A DNA stretch of 64,000 nt, from NCBI GenBank assembly GCA_035294305.1, contig DATGLD010000048.1:248001-312000 (forward strand). Direction: 5' to 3'. Positions 7,176-14,427 of the stretch are shown in pieces. Both the position numbers and the translations under genes were made by a program. The number at the start of each line of letters is the position of its first letter. The stretch's first letter is position 1. This DNA is from DASRBN01 sp035294305 (GTDB lineage: Bacteria > Chloroflexota > Ktedonobacteria > Ktedonobacterales > Ktedonobacteraceae). Under the pieces are notes generated by a model. That model searched no databases, was not told where the DNA came from, and saw nothing but the letters and a program-made list of their open reading frames with translations.

Positions 7176-7490
7176 TTAGTATCGTTCGCTCCGATAGCCT
7201 GAGTTTGAACGGCGTTCTCTTCTTTCGTAGCCACTGTTTCCCGCTGATTGGCGTTGGCGTGCCTCGTTGACGACGATGGTTCGGTCCCCTATGCTCGTGC
7301 CGTTCAGTTGCTCGATAGCGGATCGTGCCTCCTGGTCGTTGCTCATCTCAACAAAGCCAAATCCTTTGCTACGCCCCGTGTCGCGATCGGTGATGATCGC
7401 AGTTTCGGTAACCTGTCCTACCTGGGCGAAAAGATCGGTCAGATCTTGTTCAGTTGTTTGATAGGGGAGCCCCCCTACATACAGTCTCAT
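7176..7490 (-). CDS. RRM-domain RNA-binding protein
   Basis: A 104-residue protein with one RNA recognition motif. RNP2 is LYVGGL (residues 3-8) and RNP1 is KGFGFVEM (about 43-50); a glycine, arginine and serine-rich tail (residues 80-104) follows. This is the architecture of cyanobacterial Rbp proteins, several of which are cold-induced and bind mRNA. The chosen ATG has AGGAG 9 nt upstream; in-frame ATGs at 7496 and 7514 are alternatives. The promoter at 7589-7617 leaves a leader of about 90 nt. Cold induction is inferred from the family and the promoter match. Confidence 0.9.
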   Translation of the reverse strand: MRLYVGGLPYQTTEQDLTDLFAQVGQVTETAIITDRDTGRSKGFGFVEMSNDQEARSAIEQLNGTSIGDRTIVVNEARQRQSAGNSGYERRERRSNSGYRSERY

Positions 7491-7588
7491 GTTCATCTGC
7501 TCCTGTGTTGACATCTCTTAACGTATTGACGCTCGAAGAAACCGTTTCTCACAGAAGCGATGCAATTACTTTTTGATGTCATATGAAT

Positions 7589-7617
7589 ATTATACACTAT
7601 ACTTAATGAAAATACAA
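7589..7617 (-). promoter_or_regulatory. extended promoter of the RRM gene
   Basis: On the minus strand TTGTAT (7612-7617), 17 bp, TATAAT (7589-7594), with the same AAATA and ATAGTG flanks as the 5716, 7648 and 12674 promoters. It is nearly back to back with the plus-strand promoter at 7648. Confidence 0.8.
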
Positions 7618-7647
7618 TATTTGCTAACTGCTTTGCTTTGATAAATG

Positions 7648-7676
7648 TTGCATTGTAGCAAAAAATAATGTATACT
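7648..7676 (+). promoter_or_regulatory. extended TTGCAT-N17-TATACT promoter, copy 2
   Basis: TTGCAT (7648-7653), 17 bp, TATACT (7671-7676). Outside the boxes it matches promoter copy 1 at most positions from 5709 to 5745 (GATAAAT before, ATTGTnGnAAAAAATA in the spacer). Confidence 0.8.
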
Positions 7677-7744
7677 TAGAGAGCTTAGATGAATATGTAT
7701 GAGTCAGGTCCCTTGAGCCATATCCTGCGTAGAAACCGGTACTC

Positions 7745-7816
7745 AAAGCACCCTTTCTGCTCGGAAACACGTTGACTCACACTTCTTCGTGTTCACCTTT
7801 TTGCTGGAGGAGCACA
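7745..7816 (+). ncRNA. structured 5' leader, copy 2
   Basis: It contains AAAGCACC (7745-7752), a small TTTC/GAAA hairpin, then CTCACACTTCTTCG and TTCACCT (7776-7798), the same blocks in the same order as at 5801-5855. ACAC/GTGT can close a TTCTTC loop. It begins about 70 nt after the promoter and ends at the ribosome site of the next gene. Confidence 0.6.
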
Positions 7817-7940
7817 CTTGCAGCACCAGACCTATTCGCTCTCTTGCTTTTCTGCCTCTCCATTCGAAATTGTTCGTAAACAAGAGGAACCAACCAGGTC
7901 GAGCAATAAGCCAGGCCAATGCAAAAGCGAAAGGACACAA

Positions 7941-8783
7941 ATGATGGCCATGACCGCCCCCTTTTCCAAGCGACTCAGTGAACAATGGCTGCTGGACAGA
8001 ACGTACCATGCACAATTGCTCAATGGAGAGGAACTTTCTGTTCCCGACTTCACCAGTGCCATGAAGAGACTCACCGACTTCGACGTCCCTCCCTCATCGC
8101 AGTCATCGAAATCAAAGTTGCCAGAGAAGGTGTCTCTGAAGAAGAGCACCAATTTCCATGTCCCTCTTTCCACCTGGAGGGAGATCTCACAAGAAGAAGC
8201 TTGCAGAACCTATCAACAGGGCCTACCCGTTCTGCTCTTGAGCGAACACGCCTGGAAGCATCCGAAAGGCGCCGCTAGAAGCTGGGACGCGAATAAAAAC
8301 ATGCGCTTCATCATCTCCGGAAATGCTCAGGAGCATCCAGAGTCCGATTCCGGAACTGGCTACGCCGTGTGCTATCTTGACCTCCAACGAGGGGTGTTCT
8401 CGAACGCCTCCTGGAAAAAGTGGTTCTCTCCTGATCTCAGGATCTTCGAGGGCAGTGATCATGGTGACATCACTTTCCTTGTTCCTTGTATAGTGTTTCC
8501 TTCTACCACCCATTACACGGTGATTGCCGCTGATGAGCAAGTTTATGAATATGCGGACTGTGCTGGAGCTATCCGGGGCTTTCAGGCATTGCCAGCACGT
8601 AAAGTGAGCAATGGCAGCGCTATCCAAACCATTTTTCCGCAGTTCTGCTACTATCACGAGGTCACGTGTCCTGGGGGCACCTACCGTCTTGAATTCTTCG
8701 GACCTCGGATGGACGAACAGGGATACAAAGTCAAAGGGCCCATATTAAGTGGGAGAGAAAGGACGCAGGAAATCCTGGTGTGA
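7941..8783 (+). CDS. uncharacterised protein
   Basis: A 280-residue soluble protein without signal peptide or membrane segment, in no family I recognise. The middle (about residues 80-230) alternates strands and aromatic motifs such as PVLLLSEHAWKHP and MRFIISGNA. The end reads EFFGPRMDEQGYKVKGP. ATG 7941 follows AAGGA at about 6 nt. An in-frame TTG at 7818 has a strong GGAGGAG site 5 nt upstream and would add 41 residues, so the true start is uncertain. It is the first gene behind promoter and leader copy 2. Confidence 0.65.
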   Translation: MMAMTAPFSKRLSEQWLLDRTYHAQLLNGEELSVPDFTSAMKRLTDFDVPPSSQSSKSKLPEKVSLKKSTNFHVPLSTWREISQEEACRTYQQGLPVLLLSEHAWKHPKGAARSWDANKNMRFIISGNAQEHPESDSGTGYAVCYLDLQRGVFSNASWKKWFSPDLRIFEGSDHGDITFLVPCIVFPSTTHYTVIAADEQVYEYADCAGAIRGFQALPARKVSNGSAIQTIFPQFCYYHEVTCPGGTYRLEFFGPRMDEQGYKVKGPILSGRERTQEILV

Positions 8784-8825
8784 CCTCTCGCAATTGACTG
8801 CGTCCAGAAGAAAGGAAAGGAGCTT

Positions 8826-9062
8826 ATGACAATGCCCACCCTCGACCAAACAGAAGGAATATGGATTGGGCGCACTTCCGATCAAGGATACCACTATGTG
8901 CAGGCGGTGTTCCCGGGAAACACACCGCGCGAGCAATGGCATCAAGCCAATTGCCGGGTGCTGATAGCGCGAGGGCATCTTCAACCAGAGCATGGGGATG
9001 ATCGTGGTACAGCCCAAAAGGTCTGGGATCCGACACGCCGGTATATGCGCGTTCATACATGA
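8826..9062 (+). CDS. small protein of unknown function
   Basis: A 78-residue protein. The ATG follows a strong AAAGGAG site at 4 nt, good evidence that it is translated. It is rich in aromatic residues and His (GIWIGRTSDQGYHYVQAVF); no motif is recognised. It lies 42 nt after the preceding gene on the same strand and is probably part of the same transcript. Confidence 0.6.
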   Translation: MTMPTLDQTEGIWIGRTSDQGYHYVQAVFPGNTPREQWHQANCRVLIARGHLQPEHGDDRGTAQKVWDPTRRYMRVHT

Positions 9063-9119
9063 GTTGAAACAGAGACATATAGACGCGCTCTTGCGTTCTA
9101 CACCTGGCAAGGAAAAACA

Positions 9120-9314
9120 ATGTCACAGCAGATCACCACACAACAAGCATTTAAGAGTTACAGGCCCGGGCTATTCCGTTCATCCCATCGCAAATACGAA
9201 CGTGACTTGAAACGACACATAGAACAGGGCTGGCGACTGGTCTGTTGTACAGAAGTGGGGCGTGATATCTTTCTCCGCACATGGCTCACTGCCATTTATG
9301 AACGGCGGATGTGA
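9120..9314 (+). CDS. small basic protein of unknown function
   Basis: A 64-residue protein, basic and helical (RKYERDLKRHIEQGWRLV) and rich in Arg, so a nucleic-acid or membrane-surface partner is possible. AAGGAAA lies 6 nt before the ATG. It is likely the third gene of the transcript starting near 7680. Function unknown. Confidence 0.55.
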   Translation: MSQQITTQQAFKSYRPGLFRSSHRKYERDLKRHIEQGWRLVCCTEVGRDIFLRTWLTAIYERRM

Positions 9315-9505
9315 GCGCAGCATCTCTAGAGTTGACAGATCGAAAAACTACTGTGTGGCCAGGATTACCAGGCTATTCCGTGCAGCGCCCTCCATCACCA
9401 GTTGGCATGCATCCTGAGCATAGGCGAGCACCAGGGTATACACCGCCAATGCAACACGTCGAGCGAAGTGGCATCGGCCCGCCGCACATCATCGATGAAC
9501 AAGAC

Positions 9506-9524
9506 AAGCGGGCCCGTCCCGCTT
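9506..9524. terminator. hairpin between convergent genes
   Basis: AAGCGGG (9506-9512) pairs perfectly with CCCGCTT (9518-9524) around a 5-nt loop, at the 3' end of the minus-strand gene. There is no clear U-run on either side, so termination is only probable. Confidence 0.45.
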
Positions 9525-10005
9525 AAAGGATTTTGCCGATAAGCTTCTGCCTTACCCCCTGGTCACGGTTTGCCGTTTCAACCCTCATCCGGCGCAGATA
9601 GTTGGCAAGGTGCGCATTAAAGGTCACCCCGTCATACCATTCAGGGTAGGTTGTATGCAGCGATTTGAAAGCGAGGGCGATGACATGCCGAGCAAACATA
9701 TTTACATCCATGGCACTAAGCAGGGTGCGTAGCTGATACGGGGAAGGGGCATGCCATTGCTCGGACCCTTCACTTTCCGCGCCCGGTATGTCAGAGTGGC
9801 CATCAGAGAGCGGGAAAGCCTCTTGAAAGGCACGTGTGTATCCTAAAGCAAAGCGGGTGTCTTCTGGTACGTCAAGCCATGTTCTGGATGAATCGCTCCC
9901 CTCTACCCACCGGCGAACGGTGCGGGAGAGGTCAGCGTCACAGAGCGCCAGTAAGTCCACCTGGACTTGTTTTACAAAGGAGCGAGACTGACTGTTCATC
10001 TTCAT
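9523..10005 (-). CDS. uncharacterised helical protein
   Basis: A 160-residue soluble protein. The ATG has GGAGGAG 5 nt upstream, so expression is likely. Mainly helical, with an acidic, serine-rich central stretch (about residues 68-85) that may be a linker. No recognised motif. It follows the zinc-ribbon/bS21 pair on the same strand, separated by 227 nt in which I see no clear feature. Confidence 0.65.
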   Translation of the reverse strand: MKMNSQSRSFVKQVQVDLLALCDADLSRTVRRWVEGSDSSRTWLDVPEDTRFALGYTRAFQEAFPLSDGHSDIPGAESEGSEQWHAPSPYQLRTLLSAMDVNMFARHVIALAFKSLHTTYPEWYDGVTFNAHLANYLRRMRVETANRDQGVRQKLIGKIL

Positions 10006-10232
10006 GAGGGCTCCTCCCTAATGGCCATGTTTGCGGAGAAGGAGAAAACAAACATGGGTGCGGGGGAAGAGCGGCGATGATCTACTTTCTCTTGCGAGGA
10101 CATTCGAGCCAAAACTGTCTCTGTCCAAGAGCTCTTCTGATAGTAGAAGAGAGGCTCTCGTCGTAGCCGGGACACGAATTGATCTCCTACCACTCTTCTC
10201 GCTGTTCTATGCTCACGCGGATACTGCGCGAA

Positions 10233-10421
10233 TTAACGAGCGCGACGGCGTCTCCGCTGTTGCGCCTGGGCTTTACGCTTGCGCCGGGCTCGTGGGCTTT
10301 CATAATGTCTCCGGCGCCGCGCCTCGGAGAGAATGCCGGCTTCCTGCACCTTACGACTGAACCGCTTGAGGGCCCACTCAAATGAATCACCTGGATTGAG
10401 CAAAATCTCTGTCATGAACAT
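10233..10421 (-). CDS. rpsU: 30S ribosomal protein bS21
   Basis: A 62-residue, very basic protein with the bS21 pattern: PGDSFEWALKRFSRKVQEAGILSEARRRRHYESPRARRKRK, followed by an Arg-rich tail. It binds the 30S platform near the anti-Shine-Dalgarno region and helps mRNA engagement. The start overlaps the stop of the upstream zinc-ribbon gene as TAATG, so it should be translationally coupled; ATG 10415 is a possible alternative. In cyanobacteria rpsU is linked to cold-induced rbp genes, which fits the neighbouring RRM gene. Two tail stretches are nearly pure Arg. Confidence 0.9.
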   Translation of the reverse strand: MFMTEILLNPGDSFEWALKRFSRKVQEAGILSEARRRRHYESPRARRKRKAQAQQRRRRRAR

Positions 10422-10774
10422 TACCAACGTGATCTTCGGTCGCTTGCGTGACCAGTGCGTTGCGATTGGTAACATTCACTGCAGTACACGGGTCTATCAC
10501 CACGCGGTTGAAAAGGCACCTGGGCCTCATTCCCACAACTCGCGCAGGTAACCCTAAACAGCTGGCGTGGTTCGCGTTCACGGAACCTGCCGCTACTTCC
10601 ACCAAGGGAATTCCCTTGCTCGCGGCTAGACTGCCTGTGAGCGGCGCGACATTCTGGGCAGCGGCCCGGCGTATTCGTCAGCCCCCGGCTGGCGTAAAAT
10701 TCCTGCTCGCCGATGCTAAACGTAAATGCTTGATTGCAGTCGCGGCAATACAGGGTTTGATCAGTCAATGACAT
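10421..10774 (-). CDS. double zinc-ribbon protein
   Basis: A 117-residue protein with two zinc-binding units. The first is CRDC (residues 9-12) with CPEC (about 39-42), matching the short zf-trcl zinc-ribbon type; the second is CASC (about 76-79) with CSEC (about 97-100). An Arg, Ser and Gly-rich linker joins them and the C terminus is basic, so nucleic-acid or ribosome binding is likely. It overlaps rpsU (TAATG), which ties it to translation. The ribosome site (GAGAAG) is modest. Confidence 0.82.
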   Translation of the reverse strand: MSLTDQTLYCRDCNQAFTFSIGEQEFYASRGLTNTPGRCPECRAAHRQSSREQGNSLGGSSGRFREREPRQLFRVTCASCGNEAQVPFQPRGDRPVYCSECYQSQRTGHASDRRSRW

Positions 10775-10964
10775 CTGTTCTTCTCACTTCTGGGGTCTAC
10801 CCCCTACAAACGCTCTGTATCGCGCAGCTTCCAATAGACAATCTACTCTGAGCAACAATGCACTATACAGCATATGGTAAGTATACCACCCTAGTCCAGC
10901 CTTCGGTTTTGTAGTTTTGTAGATGTGTCAATATTTTGCAAGCGATGGTAGCGCTATTGGCCTG

Positions 10965-11321
10965 TTACTCCTGATCGATTTGTAACCTCCGTCGCCTATG
11001 TTCTGGGCTCCAGCGTGTCAGGAGCAGGGTCTCTTCATCATTTTTTTGTTCATAGAAGACAGTTGCAATGTCAAAGTCTGTCTGGTAGCCAAGATGCACG
11101 TAGTCAGGACTCTGCGCGCTCTGCAGCCACTCCGCAAGTTTCTTTTGCGCGCATTCCTCACAGAGATAGTGAAAGGCAAGTCGTTGCTGTTCGTCATGAT
11201 GTTCATATTCAAAGACTGGGGTCGCCCGCTTGCATCTGAAGCAGGTCCGATCCCAGAGCTTTTCATTGCTGGTATAGCGTTTGAGGCTCCATATGACGAC
11301 CCCGGTTGGTATCCGTCTCAT
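10965..11321 (-). CDS. small zinc-finger-like protein
   Basis: A 118-residue protein with CFRC (about residues 27-30) and CEEC (about 53-56), a likely zinc site, and a basic C terminus. ATG 11321 is chosen because GGGAGG lies 6-7 nt upstream, dropping 20 residues of the longer frame. It starts 78 nt after the desaturase stop on the same strand and is probably co-transcribed with it. No named family is recognised. Confidence 0.65.
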   Translation of the reverse strand: MRRIPTGVVIWSLKRYTSNEKLWDRTCFRCKRATPVFEYEHHDEQQRLAFHYLCEECAQKKLAEWLQSAQSPDYVHLGYQTDFDIATVFYEQKNDEETLLLTRWSPEHRRRRLQIDQE

Positions 11322-11398
11322 AAAACTCCCTCCCTTTCTCCTGTCGAACTGCGGCAATAATCGTGTCGACAAAGCCCACACCTCTATTTACGGGTGCC

Positions 11399-12313
11399 CT
11401 ATCTGCGTGCGCCTGCATGCGGCATGTAAGAGGAGGACACCTGCTCTCCGCTCGCAGATATTTGCCCCCTCGCTGCATCACCCTTGTAACCGACAGCACG
11501 GCGTGCCTGTAAAATGGGTGAAACGCGGTACACGTTATGGGCGAGGCCCAGTCGCTCAAGCATCCAGATCAGGTAGCCTGAGAAGTCGAACTGCCACCAG
11601 CGCAGGCCATGGAAAGCAGAGCGAGGGAACGCATGATGATTGTTGTGCCAGCCCTCGCCAAAGCCTAATAGTCCGACCACCCATTCGTTGTGGCTCTGAT
11701 CGTTGGTCTCGAACGCTCGTTTGCCGAACGTATGGCACACGGAATTGACGCTCCAGGTCACATGATGAGTGAGAAACATACGCACCAACCCGCCCCAGAG
11801 CAACCCGGACCATCCACCAAGCGCGAACGGAATCAGCAGAGAGAGAAGCGACCAGAGCAAGGAGGTGCGACTGAGGAAGACCACCATCCTATCCTTCTCC
11901 AGGTGACGACAATACAAATGAGGATCGGCCATGCCGCTAAAGAGCCAGCCTATATGTGCATGAAAGAATCCCTCGAGAGGGCTATGCGGATCACCTGGGC
12001 GATCCGCCTGCGCATGATGTTTGATATGAGTCGCCGCCCAATCCAGTGCTGGCCCCTCAAAGGACATGGAACCAAGTACAAGTAAGATACACTTGATCAC
12101 GGGATGGGGTTGAAAGCTGCGATGCGTCAGCATTCGATGGAAACCGACGGTCACGCCGAGGCCAATGAGTGTATACATCACTGCCAGCAAGACGAGATCG
12201 GACCAGTGAACCGCTCGCTCCCACAGCAATCCCAGCGCCAGTATCGTCGCCAGGAAAGGGACAATAACAACTACGAGGACAATCAGTTTATTGAAGACAA
12301 CAGTGGGTCGCAT
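11399..12313 (-). CDS. membrane fatty acid desaturase (delta-9 / stearoyl-CoA type)
   Basis: A 304-residue integral membrane di-iron enzyme that inserts a cis double bond into acyl chains. All three histidine boxes are present: HRMLTH (near residue 60), HIKHH (near 98) and HNNHH (near 230), between paired hydrophobic segments. ATG 12313 follows GGGAGG at about 7 nt. The predicted transcript start near 12667 leaves a leader of about 350 nt, long as in cold-shock messages. Desaturases of this class restore membrane fluidity on cooling and are cold-induced in cyanobacteria. Electron donor and chain position are not evident. Confidence 0.93.
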   Translation of the reverse strand: MRPTVVFNKLIVLVVVIVPFLATILALGLLWERAVHWSDLVLLAVMYTLIGLGVTVGFHRMLTHRSFQPHPVIKCILLVLGSMSFEGPALDWAATHIKHHAQADRPGDPHSPLEGFFHAHIGWLFSGMADPHLYCRHLEKDRMVVFLSRTSLLWSLLSLLIPFALGGWSGLLWGGLVRMFLTHHVTWSVNSVCHTFGKRAFETNDQSHNEWVVGLLGFGEGWHNNHHAFPRSAFHGLRWWQFDFSGYLIWMLERLGLAHNVYRVSPILQARRAVGYKGDAARGQISASGEQVSSSYMPHAGARR

Positions 12314-12554
12314 AAGACCTCCCTCCACTCGGTCGTGCTCCGTTGCAATTATGGAACACTGGTTAGAGCGGTATCCAGACACTTTTGCTTCGCATTACTT
12401 TGTTGCCTATCTGGATACGCACAAGGAGCGCTCAGTTAAGAGTAGCTTCTATTTAGATTCGATGCCCTCTCCCCGTAAAATCAAACATGCTCGACTGTTT
12501 GCCGCACTTTCGTTTGTCAAAACCATGACAAGATCGACTCCTGCCCCTTGCTCA

Positions 12555-12635
12555 TTGAGGGGGAAAGGTTGCCAATGCGAAGCCGTGTGAACTCTAATGC
12601 TCCAGCGATGGGGATACCATTTAAGCGCTGTTTCA
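12555..12635 (-). ncRNA. structured 5' leader, copy 3
   Basis: In the desaturase leader, the minus strand reads TTCACACGGCTTCGCATT (12591 down to 12574), followed by an ACCTTTCCC block. This matches the core of leader copies 1 and 2 at nearly the same distance (about 84 nt) from the -10 box. The upstream part aligns only loosely. A hairpin GCTCATTGAG-type segment follows. Confidence 0.5.
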
Positions 12636-12673
12636 TACGAAAGACATAGTTCCGAGAAGGAGGAGCTACAGTA

Positions 12674-12702
12674 AGTATACACTATCTTTCATAAAAATGC
12701 AA
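12674..12702 (-). promoter_or_regulatory. extended TTGCAT-N17-TATACT promoter of the desaturase
   Basis: On the minus strand TTGCAT (12697-12702), 17 bp, TATACT (12674-12679), with AAATA before the -35 and ATAGTG before the -10, as in the other copies. Confidence 0.82.
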
Positions 12703-13221
12703 TATTTGTGAAAAGAAGAGAAAAAAGATGAAATCGTCACTGTGCATTGCTACGATCCATCGCGCTTCTATCCTCTCGCACTCCTGGGTCGGTTCCACCC
12801 TGCGTATCGAAGAATTTGATTAAGACATAGCCCATATTGTATTACATGCTCATTGCTCATTAGCATGTAATACTGTAACTCTATGATTGGCAAACATTCC
12901 ATGCTATCCTCCATTTTCGTATGACCTCTCAGGGCTGCAAGCTGCGGTTGAGGCGAATAGACAGAGCTAACAGCTTCTTCGCATGAGCGGGAGCAGCAGC
13001 GCATGGCATAGTATGTATTATGAAGCCAGGATAAGGCCATTTCGCGTTGCAAGGAATATGTGCTTGACACTGGTAGCTTTTGTAGGATAGTCTTTTATGA
13101 GATTGATATCCTGCTTAGCAGCATAGGCAAATGCATCAGCAGTGGATACCGCCCATTTTCCGATAAAAAGGCGCAATGATGTCTACCGGCTGCTTTGAAA
13201 GCTCGTGAAAGTAGGTGGGGA
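12703..13221. other. intergenic stretch with a monooxygenase promoter
   Basis: About 500 nt without a credible gene. Near its end TTGACA (13064-13069) and GATAGT (13086-13091) are spaced by 16 bp and probably drive the aromatic-degradation genes. Nothing else is seen. Confidence 0.5.
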
Positions 13222-14427
13222 ATGAGTCAGTTCCACCGCATCCCTTTTCTAGTGATTGGGGGTGGGCTGGGTGGCCTTGCGACCGCCCTGGCCCTCTCAC
13301 GAAAGGGCTATCCGGTTCACGTGATCGAGAAAGCGCAGGAATTCGGCGAGATCGGAGCGGGTATTCAGATCGCCCCGAATGGATCGAGAGCGCTCGATGA
13401 GCTAGGGGTTCTTGGTGAGACACGCCCATATGCAGTCTATCCTCAACGGCTTCTGCTGGTAGATGCCCTCTCCAACAACACGCTCACGGTATTGGATTTC
13501 GGTGAACATTTCCGGCGTGCCTATACGTATCCCTACTTCGTCATGCACCGGAATGACTTGCTCACAATTCTACTGCATGCTTGCCAGGAGAGTAATGCGA
13601 TCACCTTAGAAACCAACCGGGAGGTGATCACTGTTGAGGACCTGGGCGATGGGACGCGGGTTCGTTGTTCCAATGGCGCAACATATGAATGCAGTGCTTT
13701 GATTGGGGCCGACGGACTATGGTCCACTGTTCGCAACTACGTGATTGGTGATGGGGACCCGCTATGTGTGGAGTTTGTGGCCTATCGGGGCGCGATTCCG
13801 ATGGAAGAAGTGATCGAGAGCGCCGGGCTGGATACCATCCGCTACTGGATTGGCCCAAACTTGCATCTCATCCAGTATCCGCTACGCGGTGGAAAACTGT
13901 ATAATCAGGTGGCCGTATTCAAAAGCGAGCGCTACCGCTCGGATACGGATGACTGGGGTACCGAGGAGGAACTGGAAGAGCATTTTGCCAAAACACATGA
14001 AAGTGTGAAACGAGCCTTAACGGGGGTGAAACGAGACCGGCGCTGGCCCCTCTACGACCGATTTCCTACTGACAATTGGACGCGCCATCGCATCACACTG
14101 CTAGGCGATGCTGCGCACCCCATGCTCCAACATATTGCCCAGGGAGCTTGCCAGGCGCTGGAAGATGCTGTGTGCCTGGCGGATGCAGTTGCCCATCATC
14201 CAGGAGACGTAGAAGCCGCCTTTGGGGCCTATCAGGAGGAACGTATTCCGCGCACGGCCCGAGTGCAGCGTTCGGCGCGTCTTTTTGGTGATATTATTCA
14301 TAGCGATGGTATCACCGCCTTGCTGCGCAACGCGCTTTTGGCGGCGCGCACACCTGACGATTTCACGTATACTGACTGGTTCTATGGGTACCAGCCACAG
14401 AGGAGGGATAGAAGCGATGGGGATTGA
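13222..14427 (+). CDS. FAD-dependent aromatic hydroxylase, 3-hydroxybenzoate 6-hydroxylase-like
   Basis: A 401-residue flavoprotein monooxygenase using NAD(P)H and O2. The FAD-binding GGGLGG fold starts at about residue 11, the DG motif is GADGLWSTVR (near 163) and the second FAD motif is LLGDAAHPM (near 293). The family includes salicylate hydroxylases and 3-hydroxybenzoate 6-hydroxylase. Because gentisate dioxygenase follows with an 11-nt overlap, conversion of 3-hydroxybenzoate or salicylate to gentisate is the best guess. ATG 13222 has AGGTGGGG just upstream; an earlier in-frame ATG at 13195 has none. Confidence 0.87.
   Translation: MSQFHRIPFLVIGGGLGGLATALALSRKGYPVHVIEKAQEFGEIGAGIQIAPNGSRALDELGVLGETRPYAVYPQRLLLVDALSNNTLTVLDFGEHFRRAYTYPYFVMHRNDLLTILLHACQESNAITLETNREVITVEDLGDGTRVRCSNGATYECSALIGADGLWSTVRNYVIGDGDPLCVEFVAYRGAIPMEEVIESAGLDTIRYWIGPNLHLIQYPLRGGKLYNQVAVFKSERYRSDTDDWGTEEELEEHFAKTHESVKRALTGVKRDRRWPLYDRFPTDNWTRHRITLLGDAAHPMLQHIAQGACQALEDAVCLADAVAHHPGDVEAAFGAYQEERIPRTARVQRSARLFGDIIHSDGITALLRNALLAARTPDDFTYTDWFYGYQPQRRDRSDGD

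Noticed and set aside
9311..9526. 71-codon GTG frame overlapping the stop of a small gene
   Set aside because: Overlap geometry is attractive, but it is rich in Pro and His, and its end coincides with a hairpin and a convergent gene.
10775..10960. Shared extended promoter before the zinc-ribbon/bS21 operon
   Set aside because: GTATACTT occurs on the minus strand, but no TTGCAT at 17 bp and no leader core; co-regulation is therefore not claimed for this operon.
12768..13070. 100-codon minus frame upstream of the desaturase promoter
   Set aside because: No ribosome site, odd composition, and it lies between two promoters.
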